DNA of 64,000 bases from Gammaproteobacteria bacterium (GTDB lineage Bacteria; Pseudomonadota; Gammaproteobacteria; Pseudomonadales; Azotimanducaceae): NCBI GenBank assembly GCA_028821515.1, contig JAPPGA010000033.1:38969-102968 (forward strand), given 5' to 3'. The number at the start of each line of letters is the position of its first letter. Position 1 is the first letter of the stretch. Positions 42,544 through 50,729 of the stretch are shown one piece after another. A model generated the notes under the pieces. The model saw only the letters and a list, made by a program, of their open reading frames with translations, was not told the DNA's origin and ran no database searches. A program made the translations under genes and the position numbers.

Positions 42544-44400
42544 ATGAATGATTTGAAGACGCCTTTGCTATCGCTGATACTGCTATTGGCTCCTGTTCTC
42601 GGGTTCGCAGCCGATATTCCCGACACTCTGGAGTTCAAACACGGGATCGCGTTTTTTCATGAGCTGAAATATCCCCCGGATTACACCCATCTGGATTACC
42701 TCAATCCTGACGCCCCCAAGGGGGGCGTACTGGTAGAGGCTACGCAGCGAAACTTCAATACACTGGCGCCCGCATCCGTACGGGGCATCAGTGCACCGAG
42801 CGGATTCCGGTTCAATGCCGACACGCTGATTATTCGTGCGGGGGACGAGGTCAGTGGTTTCTACGGCCGTCTCGCCGACGGCATCGCCATTACGGACGAC
42901 AGGTTGTCCATAGTGTTCAGGATTCACCCGCAGGCCAGGTGGCGGGACGGCGTACCAATCACGTCTCGGGACGTTGTCTATACGTTCGAGTTTCATCGCA
43001 GCTACGTGTGGGCTGGCTTATTGTTCGAATTTATCGCTTCGATGGAGGAAATCGACGACCGTCACGTGGCCTTTCATCTGAAATCACCGGTGACGCTGAA
43101 CAACATCATCGTTATTCAGTTCATCTCGATTCTCCCGGAACACTACTGGCGGGATAGGGATCCCGGTGCCAACACGCTGACGCCGCCGCTTTCCAGCGGG
43201 CCCTACAGGGTTTCGGCACTCAAGCAAGGCAGGTTTATCGAATACCAGCGCGATCCGGACTATTGGGGCAAGGACATTCCGGTCAATCAAGGTCGTTATA
43301 ACTTCGACACGGTGCGCTACGAAGTCTATCGCGATGCGACCGTTACACGGGAGGCTTTTCGCAAAGGCCTCATCGACATATGGACCGAAACAGATGTTCG
43401 CTATTGGCATCGCGCATACGATATCCCCGCTTTTGACAAGGGTTGGATAAAGAAGATCCGCCGCAACTTTGGCATCTATGTTGGCGTTCGGCGCAGTATT
43501 GCACTCAACAATCGGCTCGACAAATTCAGGGATCGCCGCGTGCGCGAAGCGCTGACCCTGGCGATGGATTTCGAGTGGCAGAACAGAACGCTGTACTTCG
43601 GCTATCACAAGCGGGCGCACAGTTATTGGCCGGACACGATCTTTGCCGCCACCGGTCTTCCCGGCGAAGATGAATTGCAGCTACTGGAGCCGTATCGCGA
43701 GCAGCTGCCGCCGGAGTTGTTCGAGCGACCGTTTCGCTTTCCGGAAGTCACGTCACCGGAAGATCATCGTGCCAATATTGTTAAAGCGCGGCAACTCCTG
43801 GCAGCGGCCGGATGGCATGTCGTAGACGGGGTGCTGAAAAACGCCAGGGGCGAGCCTTTTGAAATCGAGTTTCTGTCACAGAATTCCGAGGATGCCAGAA
43901 TCCTTCTGCCATACTTCCAGCAATTGGAACAGCTGGGCATTCACGGGACGATACGACTTGCCGATCGCAGCCAATTCGTCAACCGCCGGCGGGAACACGA
44001 CTTCGACGCCATATTGAAGGGGCAGGGCACGCCGATGCCGCCGGTCATGCTGCTCAAGTCGATGTATCACTCCGAGACCGCCTATCAACCGGTGTCTGAA
44101 AACGTTGCCGGGATCAGCCATCCCGCCGTGGATTATCTGGTAGAGCAGGCAAATCTCGCGACGACCCTGGCGCAGATGGTTGCCTCATGCAGGGCCATTG
44201 ACCGTGTGCTGCTCTGGCAGTACTACCAGATACTGTTGCATGCGGTTGATCTGCCTCGGACCGTGCACTGGGACAAGTTCGGCAGGCCGGCGTTCGAATC
44301 GAAGTACTGGCCCGCGTTCCCGGATGGCTGGTGGTATGAGCCGGAGAAAGCCGCGCGGATAACAGGTGGTGGCGGGTCGCTCGTATCTTCAGGAAAATAA
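42544..44400 (+). CDS. YejA-like periplasmic solute-binding protein (family 5)
   Basis: The 618-residue product has a signal peptide (LLSLILLLAPVLGFAA) and YejA-type blocks: YPPDYTHLDYLNPDAPKGG, VFRIHPQARWRDGVPITSRD, LSSGPYRVSALKQGRFIEYQ and VHWDKFGRPAFESKYWP. The start, GTG at 42541 or ATG at 42544, follows GGGGAGAGG; the ATG is listed. It is clearly paralogous to the protein at 39609-41465. It probably binds peptides or peptide-like compounds in the periplasm, but no cognate permease is present. The broken sulfatase follows immediately. Confidence 0.9.
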   Translation: MNDLKTPLLSLILLLAPVLGFAADIPDTLEFKHGIAFFHELKYPPDYTHLDYLNPDAPKGGVLVEATQRNFNTLAPASVRGISAPSGFRFNADTLIIRAGDEVSGFYGRLADGIAITDDRLSIVFRIHPQARWRDGVPITSRDVVYTFEFHRSYVWAGLLFEFIASMEEIDDRHVAFHLKSPVTLNNIIVIQFISILPEHYWRDRDPGANTLTPPLSSGPYRVSALKQGRFIEYQRDPDYWGKDIPVNQGRYNFDTVRYEVYRDATVTREAFRKGLIDIWTETDVRYWHRAYDIPAFDKGWIKKIRRNFGIYVGVRRSIALNNRLDKFRDRRVREALTLAMDFEWQNRTLYFGYHKRAHSYWPDTIFAATGLPGEDELQLLEPYREQLPPELFERPFRFPEVTSPEDHRANIVKARQLLAAAGWHVVDGVLKNARGEPFEIEFLSQNSEDARILLPYFQQLEQLGIHGTIRLADRSQFVNRRREHDFDAILKGQGTPMPPVMLLKSMYHSETAYQPVSENVAGISHPAVDYLVEQANLATTLAQMVASCRAIDRVLLWQYYQILLHAVDLPRTVHWDKFGRPAFESKYWPAFPDGWWYEPEKAARITGGGGSLVSSGK

Positions 44401-44430
44401 TTCGTTGGAGGACAATCGGATACGGCTCCT

Positions 44431-45800
44431 CTCCTCCTTATTCTGGTGGTGCTACGAGAACATCTGACGATGTTTACTCGCCAAACATTGATCAACTGGC
44501 TCAGGACGGCATGCGGCTCAACGGTTTCTTTGCCTCCTCCGCCGTGTTCGCCGCTGCGTCATGCACTTTATACCGGGTTGTATCCGATTCGCAGCGGGGC
44601 CTATCCCAATCACACCATGGTCGATCCGGAAACGCGCAGTGTTTTTCATCACCTCAAAGGTCTTGGTTATCGGGTTGGGCTCCTCGGCAAGACGCACATC
44701 AGTCCTGCGGTTGCTTTTCCTTTCGAAAATATCTCGTCCAGGACCGACGAAATCGACGAGGCAGCAGCCTTCTTTAATCGAGACGAGCAGCAACCATGGT
44801 TCATGGTGTTTGCCTCCAACGAACCCCACGCCCCTTGGCGCAGTGGACCGAGGGAACGTTACGATGCGAATAAACTGACCCTGCCTTCCTGGCTTCACGA
44901 CAACCAGATTACTCGCAACGCGCTAGCGGACTATTATGCCGAGATTAGCGCTCTGGATGAGCAGGTTGGCAGATTGCTCAAATTCATCGAAGAGGCGGGC
45001 CAGCACTCCAAGACCATGGTTTGGTTCTTTAGTGAACAGGGCAGTCAATTTCCCTCGGCGGCAAGTGGAGTCTTTATGACAACGGTATTCGCGTGGCCGG
45101 TTTTGTTCGTTGGCCCGGCCACATCCCCTCTGGCGGCTTGGTCGATGCGATGCTTCAATACATTGATGTCGTCCCCACCTTAGTCGAGATTGCCGGTGGA
45201 AATCCGCTCGCATCGGACACGGGCCGCATCGGCGCGCCAGACGGAAAACGCGGGTTCGACGGGCGGAGCTTTCTACCTGTGTTGCTAGGAGATCGGAGCG
45301 TGCATCGGCAATACGTCTTTGCGCAGCATACTACGGTAGGAGTGTTCGGTTACCGAGAACCCTATCCCAGCCGTGCGGTACGTGACGAGCGCTACAAGCT
45401 GATCCGCAATCTGGCTTTTGAAAACGAATTCTGGATCAATGGGATCCATGGTCACGCGGTTTACAAGTCCTGGCAGGAGGACGCTGAAAAGGATCCCGGC
45501 CTGGCGCGACGCGTCAAGTTTTTATCCCATCGCCCGGAAGTGGAGTTGTATGACCTCAAGAATGATCCCTTTGACCAGAACAATCTGGCTGGCCAAACTG
45601 AGTATCGGAAAATCGAATCTCGTTTGGGAAAGGAGCTGGATGACTGGATGCAGCAACAGGGTGACCTTAAAGAGGATGAAAATTTGATGATTCCGAGAAT
45701 GTTGGTTACAACTTTTCTGGCGCTGGTTTTGGTTTCAGCCAATGGGAAGGAAAACCAACATGAAGATACTTTTTCTATCAAGGGAAAATACGCTTTATAA
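44431..45800 (+). pseudogene. Sulfatase gene broken by frameshifts
   Basis: Three frames must be joined to read one sulfatase. Early sequence (SDDVYSPNIDQLAQDGMRLN, then FFASSAV) is in one frame. It shifts at about 44544 into a frame reading CSPLRHALYTGLYPIRSGAY, the formylglycine motif; a two-base loss in GTGTG would explain it. At about 45055 a one-base loss shifts back to GGKWSLYDNGIRVAGFVRWP and on to the C terminus (KNDPFDQNNLAGQTEYRK). The N terminus (PLLLILVV) appears to need a further shift. All other genes nearby are intact, which favours true decay over sequencing error, but the latter is not excluded. Confidence 0.8.
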
Positions 45801-45914
45801 TTCCTATTCTCTCGACCCAGTTCGAGCAGCCAGGTTCCCCTGCCATAACCAGGCTCGGGAGTTTCACTCTATTTTGTTGCTTGCCACGTCTCGTAGGTCC
45901 CTTAAACTAGCCGG

Positions 45915-46301
45915 ATGCGACTCAAACTCTATATTCTCATTTGTGTACTAGGCTTTCTGACCGGTTGCGGATCTACACCCGTCCGAGAGACGGGGCCGGG
46001 ATTTTTCTTTTTGAATTCGATCAAATTCAGGGACACCAATGGGTGGGAACGAAGCTAAATGCGCGCTGAATTGACCGCAAAGTGCGACGGTCCCTGGGCA
46101 TACGAGAGCGTTCGAATTCAACAGGGGAAGCTACCCCAGGGTATTTTTCTGTTTGGCGGGGAATTCTCGGGCGCGCCGGTAAGGGCGGGCGCCCGGCTCG
46201 TACAGGTGAGCGTCGTGAAACCCAGTTGCAACGGCGTAGTGTACGACGACAAGCACCTCTGGGTTCGGTTCGACATAGGAGGCGAACCGCACAGGCGATA
46301 G
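45915..46301 (+). pseudogene. Small lipoprotein gene interrupted by an in-frame TAA
   Basis: An ATG at 45915 starts MRLKLYILICVLGFLTGCGS, a lipoprotein signal with lipobox LTGC at Cys18. The frame stops at a TAA at 46056-46058 after 47 residues. The next codon, ATG at 46059, continues the same frame for 80 more residues (GIFLFGGEFSGAPVRAGARL). The two parts may be one lipoprotein gene carrying a nonsense mutation, or a short lipoprotein followed directly by a second small ORF. I recognise no family for either part. It lies downstream of the broken sulfatase, in a decaying stretch. Confidence 0.5.
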
Positions 46302-46322
46302 GGCATTTTTCCGAAGGTGCCT

Positions 46323-46381
46323 GTCCTGAGCGAAAGCGAAGGAGCCCGGTGTTGGAGATCCTTCACTTCGTTCAGGATGAC
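46323..46381. repeat. Imperfect extragenic palindrome
   Basis: GTCCTGAGCGAAAGCGAAGG (46323-46342) is nearly the reverse complement of CCTTCACTTCGTTCAGGATG (46360-46379 region). The two arms surround a 16-base centre. Palindromes of this CCTGAGCGAA type recur between genes in many bacteria (from memory), so this may be one copy of a dispersed family. No second copy was found in this window. Confidence 0.55.
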
Positions 46382-46383
46382 GA

Positions 46384-46412
46384 CAAAAAAAGCGCACCCC
46401 AATGAGGTGCGC
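46384..46412 (-). terminator. Rho-independent terminator of the TonB receptor gene at 46.5 kb
   Basis: Read leftward, GCGCACC (46406-46412) pairs with GGTGCGC (46392-46398) around a seven-base loop, followed by seven Ts. It lies about 40 bases after the receptor stop codon and closely resembles the terminator at 33.4 kb. Confidence 0.75.
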
Positions 46413-46453
46413 CTTTATTACTGCTTAGGATCCTAAAAGGATCTTAACGACTG

Positions 46454-49423
46454 TTACAGCTGATAGTTGAACGTGATGCCGATCCGGCGCTCATCGGTTA
46501 CCGTGCCGGTAACAGGTGAGGTTACGCCGTTACCTTCACCCTGCCTATAAGCCTGTACCGCGATCTGATCAAGCAGATTGGTGACCCAGCCGGTAATCGA
46601 ATAGGTTCCCGACGGTGAAGTCCAGTTGGCGCGGAGATCCCAGCGGGTGTAATCCGGTACGCTGTATATATCCAGCTCGGCCTCATCCATATACATCTTG
46701 TCGCGCCAGCTCAGGATGGTCAGAATGTCCAGGCTTCCCCACTCGGAGGCGATGGGGACGCCATACGTCAGGGTCGCCGAAAACTTGTGCTTCGGTGACT
46801 GCCTTAACTGATTACCGGTAAAATCCCTGATACCGGTATTATTGAGTACATGCTCGTTCCCTTCATCGTCTGTGACAGTGATGGTCGACGCCTCTGGCAA
46901 GAATCCCTCGGGGTTACAACAATAGACTGTCTGGTAAGGGGCGTGCTTGGAGTTTATCAGCTCGTAGAAGCCGCGCAGGGTAAACAAATCGTTAATCTGC
47001 CAGGCGCCCTGAACTTCTACGCCGGAGATCGTCGTACCGTCAAGAACAACCGACTCACCGATCCACAGTCTGTCAGGATTGGGCGGTACTCCATACTCCT
47101 CCGGCCGACGAAGGCGCCCATGCTGCGTCCAGTGAGCGCTGAAATCCTGGTGGTAAGCCGAAAGCTCGAGTTGCACAGCGTTATCAAAGAAGAGCCCCTT
47201 GAGACCGGCCTCATAGTTGATCATTTCTTCGGGATCCCAGCCTTCACCCAGCCCCTGGGCGAAACCTCGGAAACCGCCAGGACGATAGCCCTTGGAAATC
47301 CGGGCGTACCACATCATGGTATCAGACGGGGTATATTCCGCACCGATGTTCCAGGTTGTTTCCTTCCAGGTCCTGCGCTTGGAATCCAAAAAGGTCCGGT
47401 CAGGGGGTACTTCCAGACCAGTGCTCGGATCCGTGACGCCGCCTTGAAGACAACAACGGTAGTTCATATGCTTGTTTCGCAGTATGGCAAACACCTCAAA
47501 ATAGATGATCTCACCGTCTGCATCCCTGACCGGGCTGATACCGCTGAAATCATTCTGGTTGTGCTCCTTGTGGTCATCGTTGTAGCGGACACCGCCAAAC
47601 ACCTTCCACTGGTCGTTCAGCACGTATTCGGCGTTGCCGTAGATAGCCTGGTAGGTGTACTCGACATTCCCATAGAAAAACTGGTAGGCGGAATGACCAA
47701 CAACATGGGTACCGCTGTTGGTCACGTCGCTCCAGAAGTCTGCTGGAGGAGATCCGACACAACCCCACCAGAGAGGACCGCCGCTACTGTTCTCCGGCTT
47801 GCTTGGGTCCAAGGCGTTACGCCACAGAGCCCCAGGATGACGCTCTTCCAGTGACGCTTCACATAGAGCGGAGTTATCCTGATAGAACACCGGGATATTA
47901 TTGTTGTCGTCGCCGGTTCCCACGCCGTTGAATCCCCTACTATATATATAGGGCTCTTCACCGTCGATAAGGGTGTAGCCAAAGGTGTAGTTGAACGGGC
48001 CATCGTTGTTGGAGACCAGAGACAATTCGTGACTGTCCTGATCCGAAGTGAAATACTGGATGACCATTCGGTCCGAGTAGGCGCCGTTGCCCCTGCCATC
48101 CAACGCACATCGGGGGTGGGTCTGACCCGCGACCAGTTCACCGCTAATTACCCGCGGGTGAATGGCGGAGCAGACGCCGCCTCCTTGTCTGTTGGTGTTG
48201 TCCCAGTCTGATCTTCTCAAAGTCCGGGTGTCCCGATTGCCGAATTTGTAGATCAGTTCATGGCTGTCGTTGAGGGCGTAGTGCGCCTCCAGGGTCATCG
48301 CTTCCTGCGAGTTTCTCTCGGAAATGGGGGCATTCAGTTCAATCGCAAGTGTCAGATCTTCCCCATCACAGACCACCGGCGTACCCGGATCGCGGGTGCC
48401 ATCCGTGTTGAATCCCGGGCAGTTTACCACGGCCGCATTCTGCCCCAGGCCGAAATTCGGATTGATCCGATAGATGGGATTGCCGGCCGCGTCGGTGATG
48501 CAAGTCCGGGTCGTTGCCTGGGTTGCGGGGTCGATTTCGCAACGGGGACGGCCGAAGTTATCCAGCTCGAACTCCTCCTCGGAGTCACGCGCGCCGATAA
48601 GCAGCGAGACTCGCGGGGTACCCTCGTCTGTAAGTTTCGAGTAACGCGCGGTGATGTCCCAGCGATCATTGGTAAAGCGCAACTGCGGTGAATAGATCAG
48701 CTGATCCGGTATGCCTCCGTCGGGCCCAGCGCCAACGTTCTTGATCAGCCCGTCGCCAACCAGACGGCTCAGGCCCAGGCGATAGGAGAAGTTACTCTCG
48801 CCAATGGGACCGCCAAAGGCAAGATTACCCTGTTGGGTTGCCTGATCGGTAAACTCTGCCGACGCTTTCATGTCCCACTCTTCGGTCGGCTTTTTGGTGA
48901 CGAAATGGATGGATCCGCCGATAGCGGCTTTACCGCCGGTCGTGCCCTGGGGGCCGCGCGCTATCTCGATGCGTTCAACGTCGAATATGGCGCCCGAGTC
49001 AAGACCGTAGGACTGGTCGCTAAAGACACCGTCGATATAAACCGCGACCGCGAAGTCCTGGAAGAAGCTGGTAGCGCGGACAGTAGCGTTGCCGCGTATA
49101 TTGATGTGGCCGTCCGCCTGCATGCCACCGCCATTGCTGCGCTCACCGACCTGCATGCCGGGTACGAGAACCTCCATATCATTGATGTTCTGGATACCCA
49201 GTTTCTGTATCATGTCCGCGTTCCAGCCGGTGACGGTCATCGCCCGGTCGATCGACCTTATTTCGCCGCGCTCGCCGGTGACGATGATCTCCTCTACCAG
49301 AGAATCGTCGTCGGCGTCGCCCCCGTCTTGCTCTTGAGCCGCCGCGGGCAGGCAGAATGCCATGCCGCTCGCGGTCAATGCCGCAATGGAGAGCTGTCGC
49401 CAGCTTATGGTATTTGTAGTCAT
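46454..49423 (-). CDS. TonB-dependent outer-membrane receptor
   Basis: The 989-residue protein has a signal peptide (IAALTASGMAFCLPAAAQ), a TonB-box region VEEIIVTGERGEIRS, and a plug with IARGPQGTTGGKAAIGGSIH. The barrel ends RIGITFNYQL. Many blocks match the receptor at 33.5-36.4 kb: DRAMTVTGWN, DMEVLVPGMQVGERS, ISKGYRPGGFRGF and YTRWDLRANW. The two are paralogues. An ATG at 49423 follows AGGGGGGATTGC. No siderophore or heme hallmark is visible; the closest neighbours are solute-binding and sulfatase genes. Confidence 0.92.
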   Translation of the reverse strand: MTTNTISWRQLSIAALTASGMAFCLPAAAQEQDGGDADDDSLVEEIIVTGERGEIRSIDRAMTVTGWNADMIQKLGIQNINDMEVLVPGMQVGERSNGGGMQADGHINIRGNATVRATSFFQDFAVAVYIDGVFSDQSYGLDSGAIFDVERIEIARGPQGTTGGKAAIGGSIHFVTKKPTEEWDMKASAEFTDQATQQGNLAFGGPIGESNFSYRLGLSRLVGDGLIKNVGAGPDGGIPDQLIYSPQLRFTNDRWDITARYSKLTDEGTPRVSLLIGARDSEEEFELDNFGRPRCEIDPATQATTRTCITDAAGNPIYRINPNFGLGQNAAVVNCPGFNTDGTRDPGTPVVCDGEDLTLAIELNAPISERNSQEAMTLEAHYALNDSHELIYKFGNRDTRTLRRSDWDNTNRQGGGVCSAIHPRVISGELVAGQTHPRCALDGRGNGAYSDRMVIQYFTSDQDSHELSLVSNNDGPFNYTFGYTLIDGEEPYIYSRGFNGVGTGDDNNNIPVFYQDNSALCEASLEERHPGALWRNALDPSKPENSSGGPLWWGCVGSPPADFWSDVTNSGTHVVGHSAYQFFYGNVEYTYQAIYGNAEYVLNDQWKVFGGVRYNDDHKEHNQNDFSGISPVRDADGEIIYFEVFAILRNKHMNYRCCLQGGVTDPSTGLEVPPDRTFLDSKRRTWKETTWNIGAEYTPSDTMMWYARISKGYRPGGFRGFAQGLGEGWDPEEMINYEAGLKGLFFDNAVQLELSAYHQDFSAHWTQHGRLRRPEEYGVPPNPDRLWIGESVVLDGTTISGVEVQGAWQINDLFTLRGFYELINSKHAPYQTVYCCNPEGFLPEASTITVTDDEGNEHVLNNTGIRDFTGNQLRQSPKHKFSATLTYGVPIASEWGSLDILTILSWRDKMYMDEAELDIYSVPDYTRWDLRANWTSPSGTYSITGWVTNLLDQIAVQAYRQGEGNGVTSPVTGTVTDERRIGITFNYQL

Positions 49424-49590
49424 GCAATCCCCCCTGTTCGGTTATAAAACGGAACCAGCGACGATTGCATCCCTGGGGGGTGGTTGTTACACCTCGCGCC
49501 GGCCAGCGATGCCGCGCCGACGGTGTCCTCTCACGTAACTACACTGCCGAACGTACACCAAAGATGCGGTGGTTTCAAACTGACGTACTG

Positions 49591-49650
49591 TCCAACGCGA
49601 AGTGAGGGTGAAGCGAAGGATCGATTCCAACGCGAAGTGAGGGTGAAACG
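49591..49650. repeat. Two 25-bp direct repeats
   Basis: TCCAACGCGAAGTGAGGGTG followed by AAGCG (49591-49615) is repeated at 49626-49650 with one base changed. The 35-base period places both copies just upstream of the transposase relic at 49674, so they may be part of that element's end. Confidence 0.6.
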
Positions 49651-49673
49651 GGTGTCCGGGGCATCATTCGGGG

Positions 49674-50454
49674 ATGATCGTGGACATCCAGACGCGGCGG
49701 CTACGCACCATGGAGCAGCTTCGCGCCTTTGCGGAAGGCAACGAGGCGGTGGACTTTCGACCCGGGGACCGCGGCGAGGCGTACGGGTTCGTGCGGGACG
49801 CGCTGGTGCGGTTCGGCTACGGGGGGCTCGGCAAGCGCGACAAGGGCGTGGTGCTGCGCTTCCTGGTCGCCGCGACCGGCATGTCGCGCCAGCAGATGGA
49901 GCGGCTGGTGCGGCAGTGGCGGGAGACCGGCTCGATCCGGGACCGCCGCGGGGGAAGCCGCGGGCGGCCGTTCGCGCGCAAGTACACGGCGGCGGATATC
50001 CGGCTGCTAGCGGAAGTCGACGAGGCGTTCGACCAGATGTCCGGGCTGGCGACGCGCGAGATCCTGCGGCGGCAGTTCGAGGTGTTCGGGGACGCCCGCT
50101 TCGAGCGTCTCGCGAGGATCTCGAACGGCCACGTCTACAACCTGCGCGGCTCCGCGGCGTATCGCGCCAAGCGCGCGTTGTGGACGAAGACGCGGGCGTC
50201 GTCGGTGGCCATCGGCCTGCGCCAGGCGCCGAAGCCCAAGGGGCGCCCCGGCTTCGTCCGCGTCGACACCGTCCACTAGGGCGACCGCGACGGGCCAAGG
50301 GCCTGTACCTGATCAACCTGGTCGACGAGACCACCCAGTACGAGTTCGTGGGCGCCGCCGTCGGCATCTCCGAGCGCTTCCTGCTGCCGCTGCTCGAGGG
50401 CCTGCTGCTGTCCTTCCCGTTCCGCGTCCTCGGCTTCCACGCCGACAAGCAGTG
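49674..50454 (+). pseudogene. Decayed DDE transposase (HTH plus integrase core)
   Basis: The first frame (to 50279) encodes an HTH part with KGVVLRFLVAATGMSRQQME, then VDTVH, where the integrase core begins. The codon after VDTVH is TAG, expected to be CAG. Shortly after, at about 50293, one base is lost; the following frame reads KGLYLINLVDETTQYEFVGA and FPFRVLGFHAD. It stops at a TGA (50452-50454) where the second catalytic Asp/Asn-Gly region should continue. The C-terminal third with the last acidic residue is absent. It is a dead transposase, probably of an ISNCY- or related integrase-type family. Confidence 0.75.
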
Positions 50455-50458
50455 ACGC

Positions 50459-50620
50459 CAGTGCCTGTCGCTTCCATTGGTTAATCTGAGTCGGGTGAAT
50501 ATCGTATTCCGACGCCAATTCATTGACGGTTTTGTCGCCTTTGAATTCTCGGATATAGTAGTCTCTAGCCACCGCAGTTTGACTTCCAAGGGGGGTCAAT
50601 TTGGTGGACTGACTGAGCAT
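50459..50620 (-). pseudogene. IS3-family OrfA fragment
   Basis: Read leftward, the frame holds REFKGDKTVNELASEYDIHP followed by TQINQWKRQAL, the helix-turn-helix of IS3-type OrfA proteins. It then runs without a break into unrelated sequence from the neighbouring transposase relic. No OrfB is present. This shows at least two element remnants joined in the gap before the TonB receptor gene. Confidence 0.7.
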
Positions 50621-50729
50621 GGCACATGGGTCGTGACCCACTACCCCCCCAGTCAAGCTACGGCGTAAACGGAGGAACTCCGGATTGCGTCGGTCCTCCG
50701 TCCATATCGTCGGATAAGGGGAGAATACC

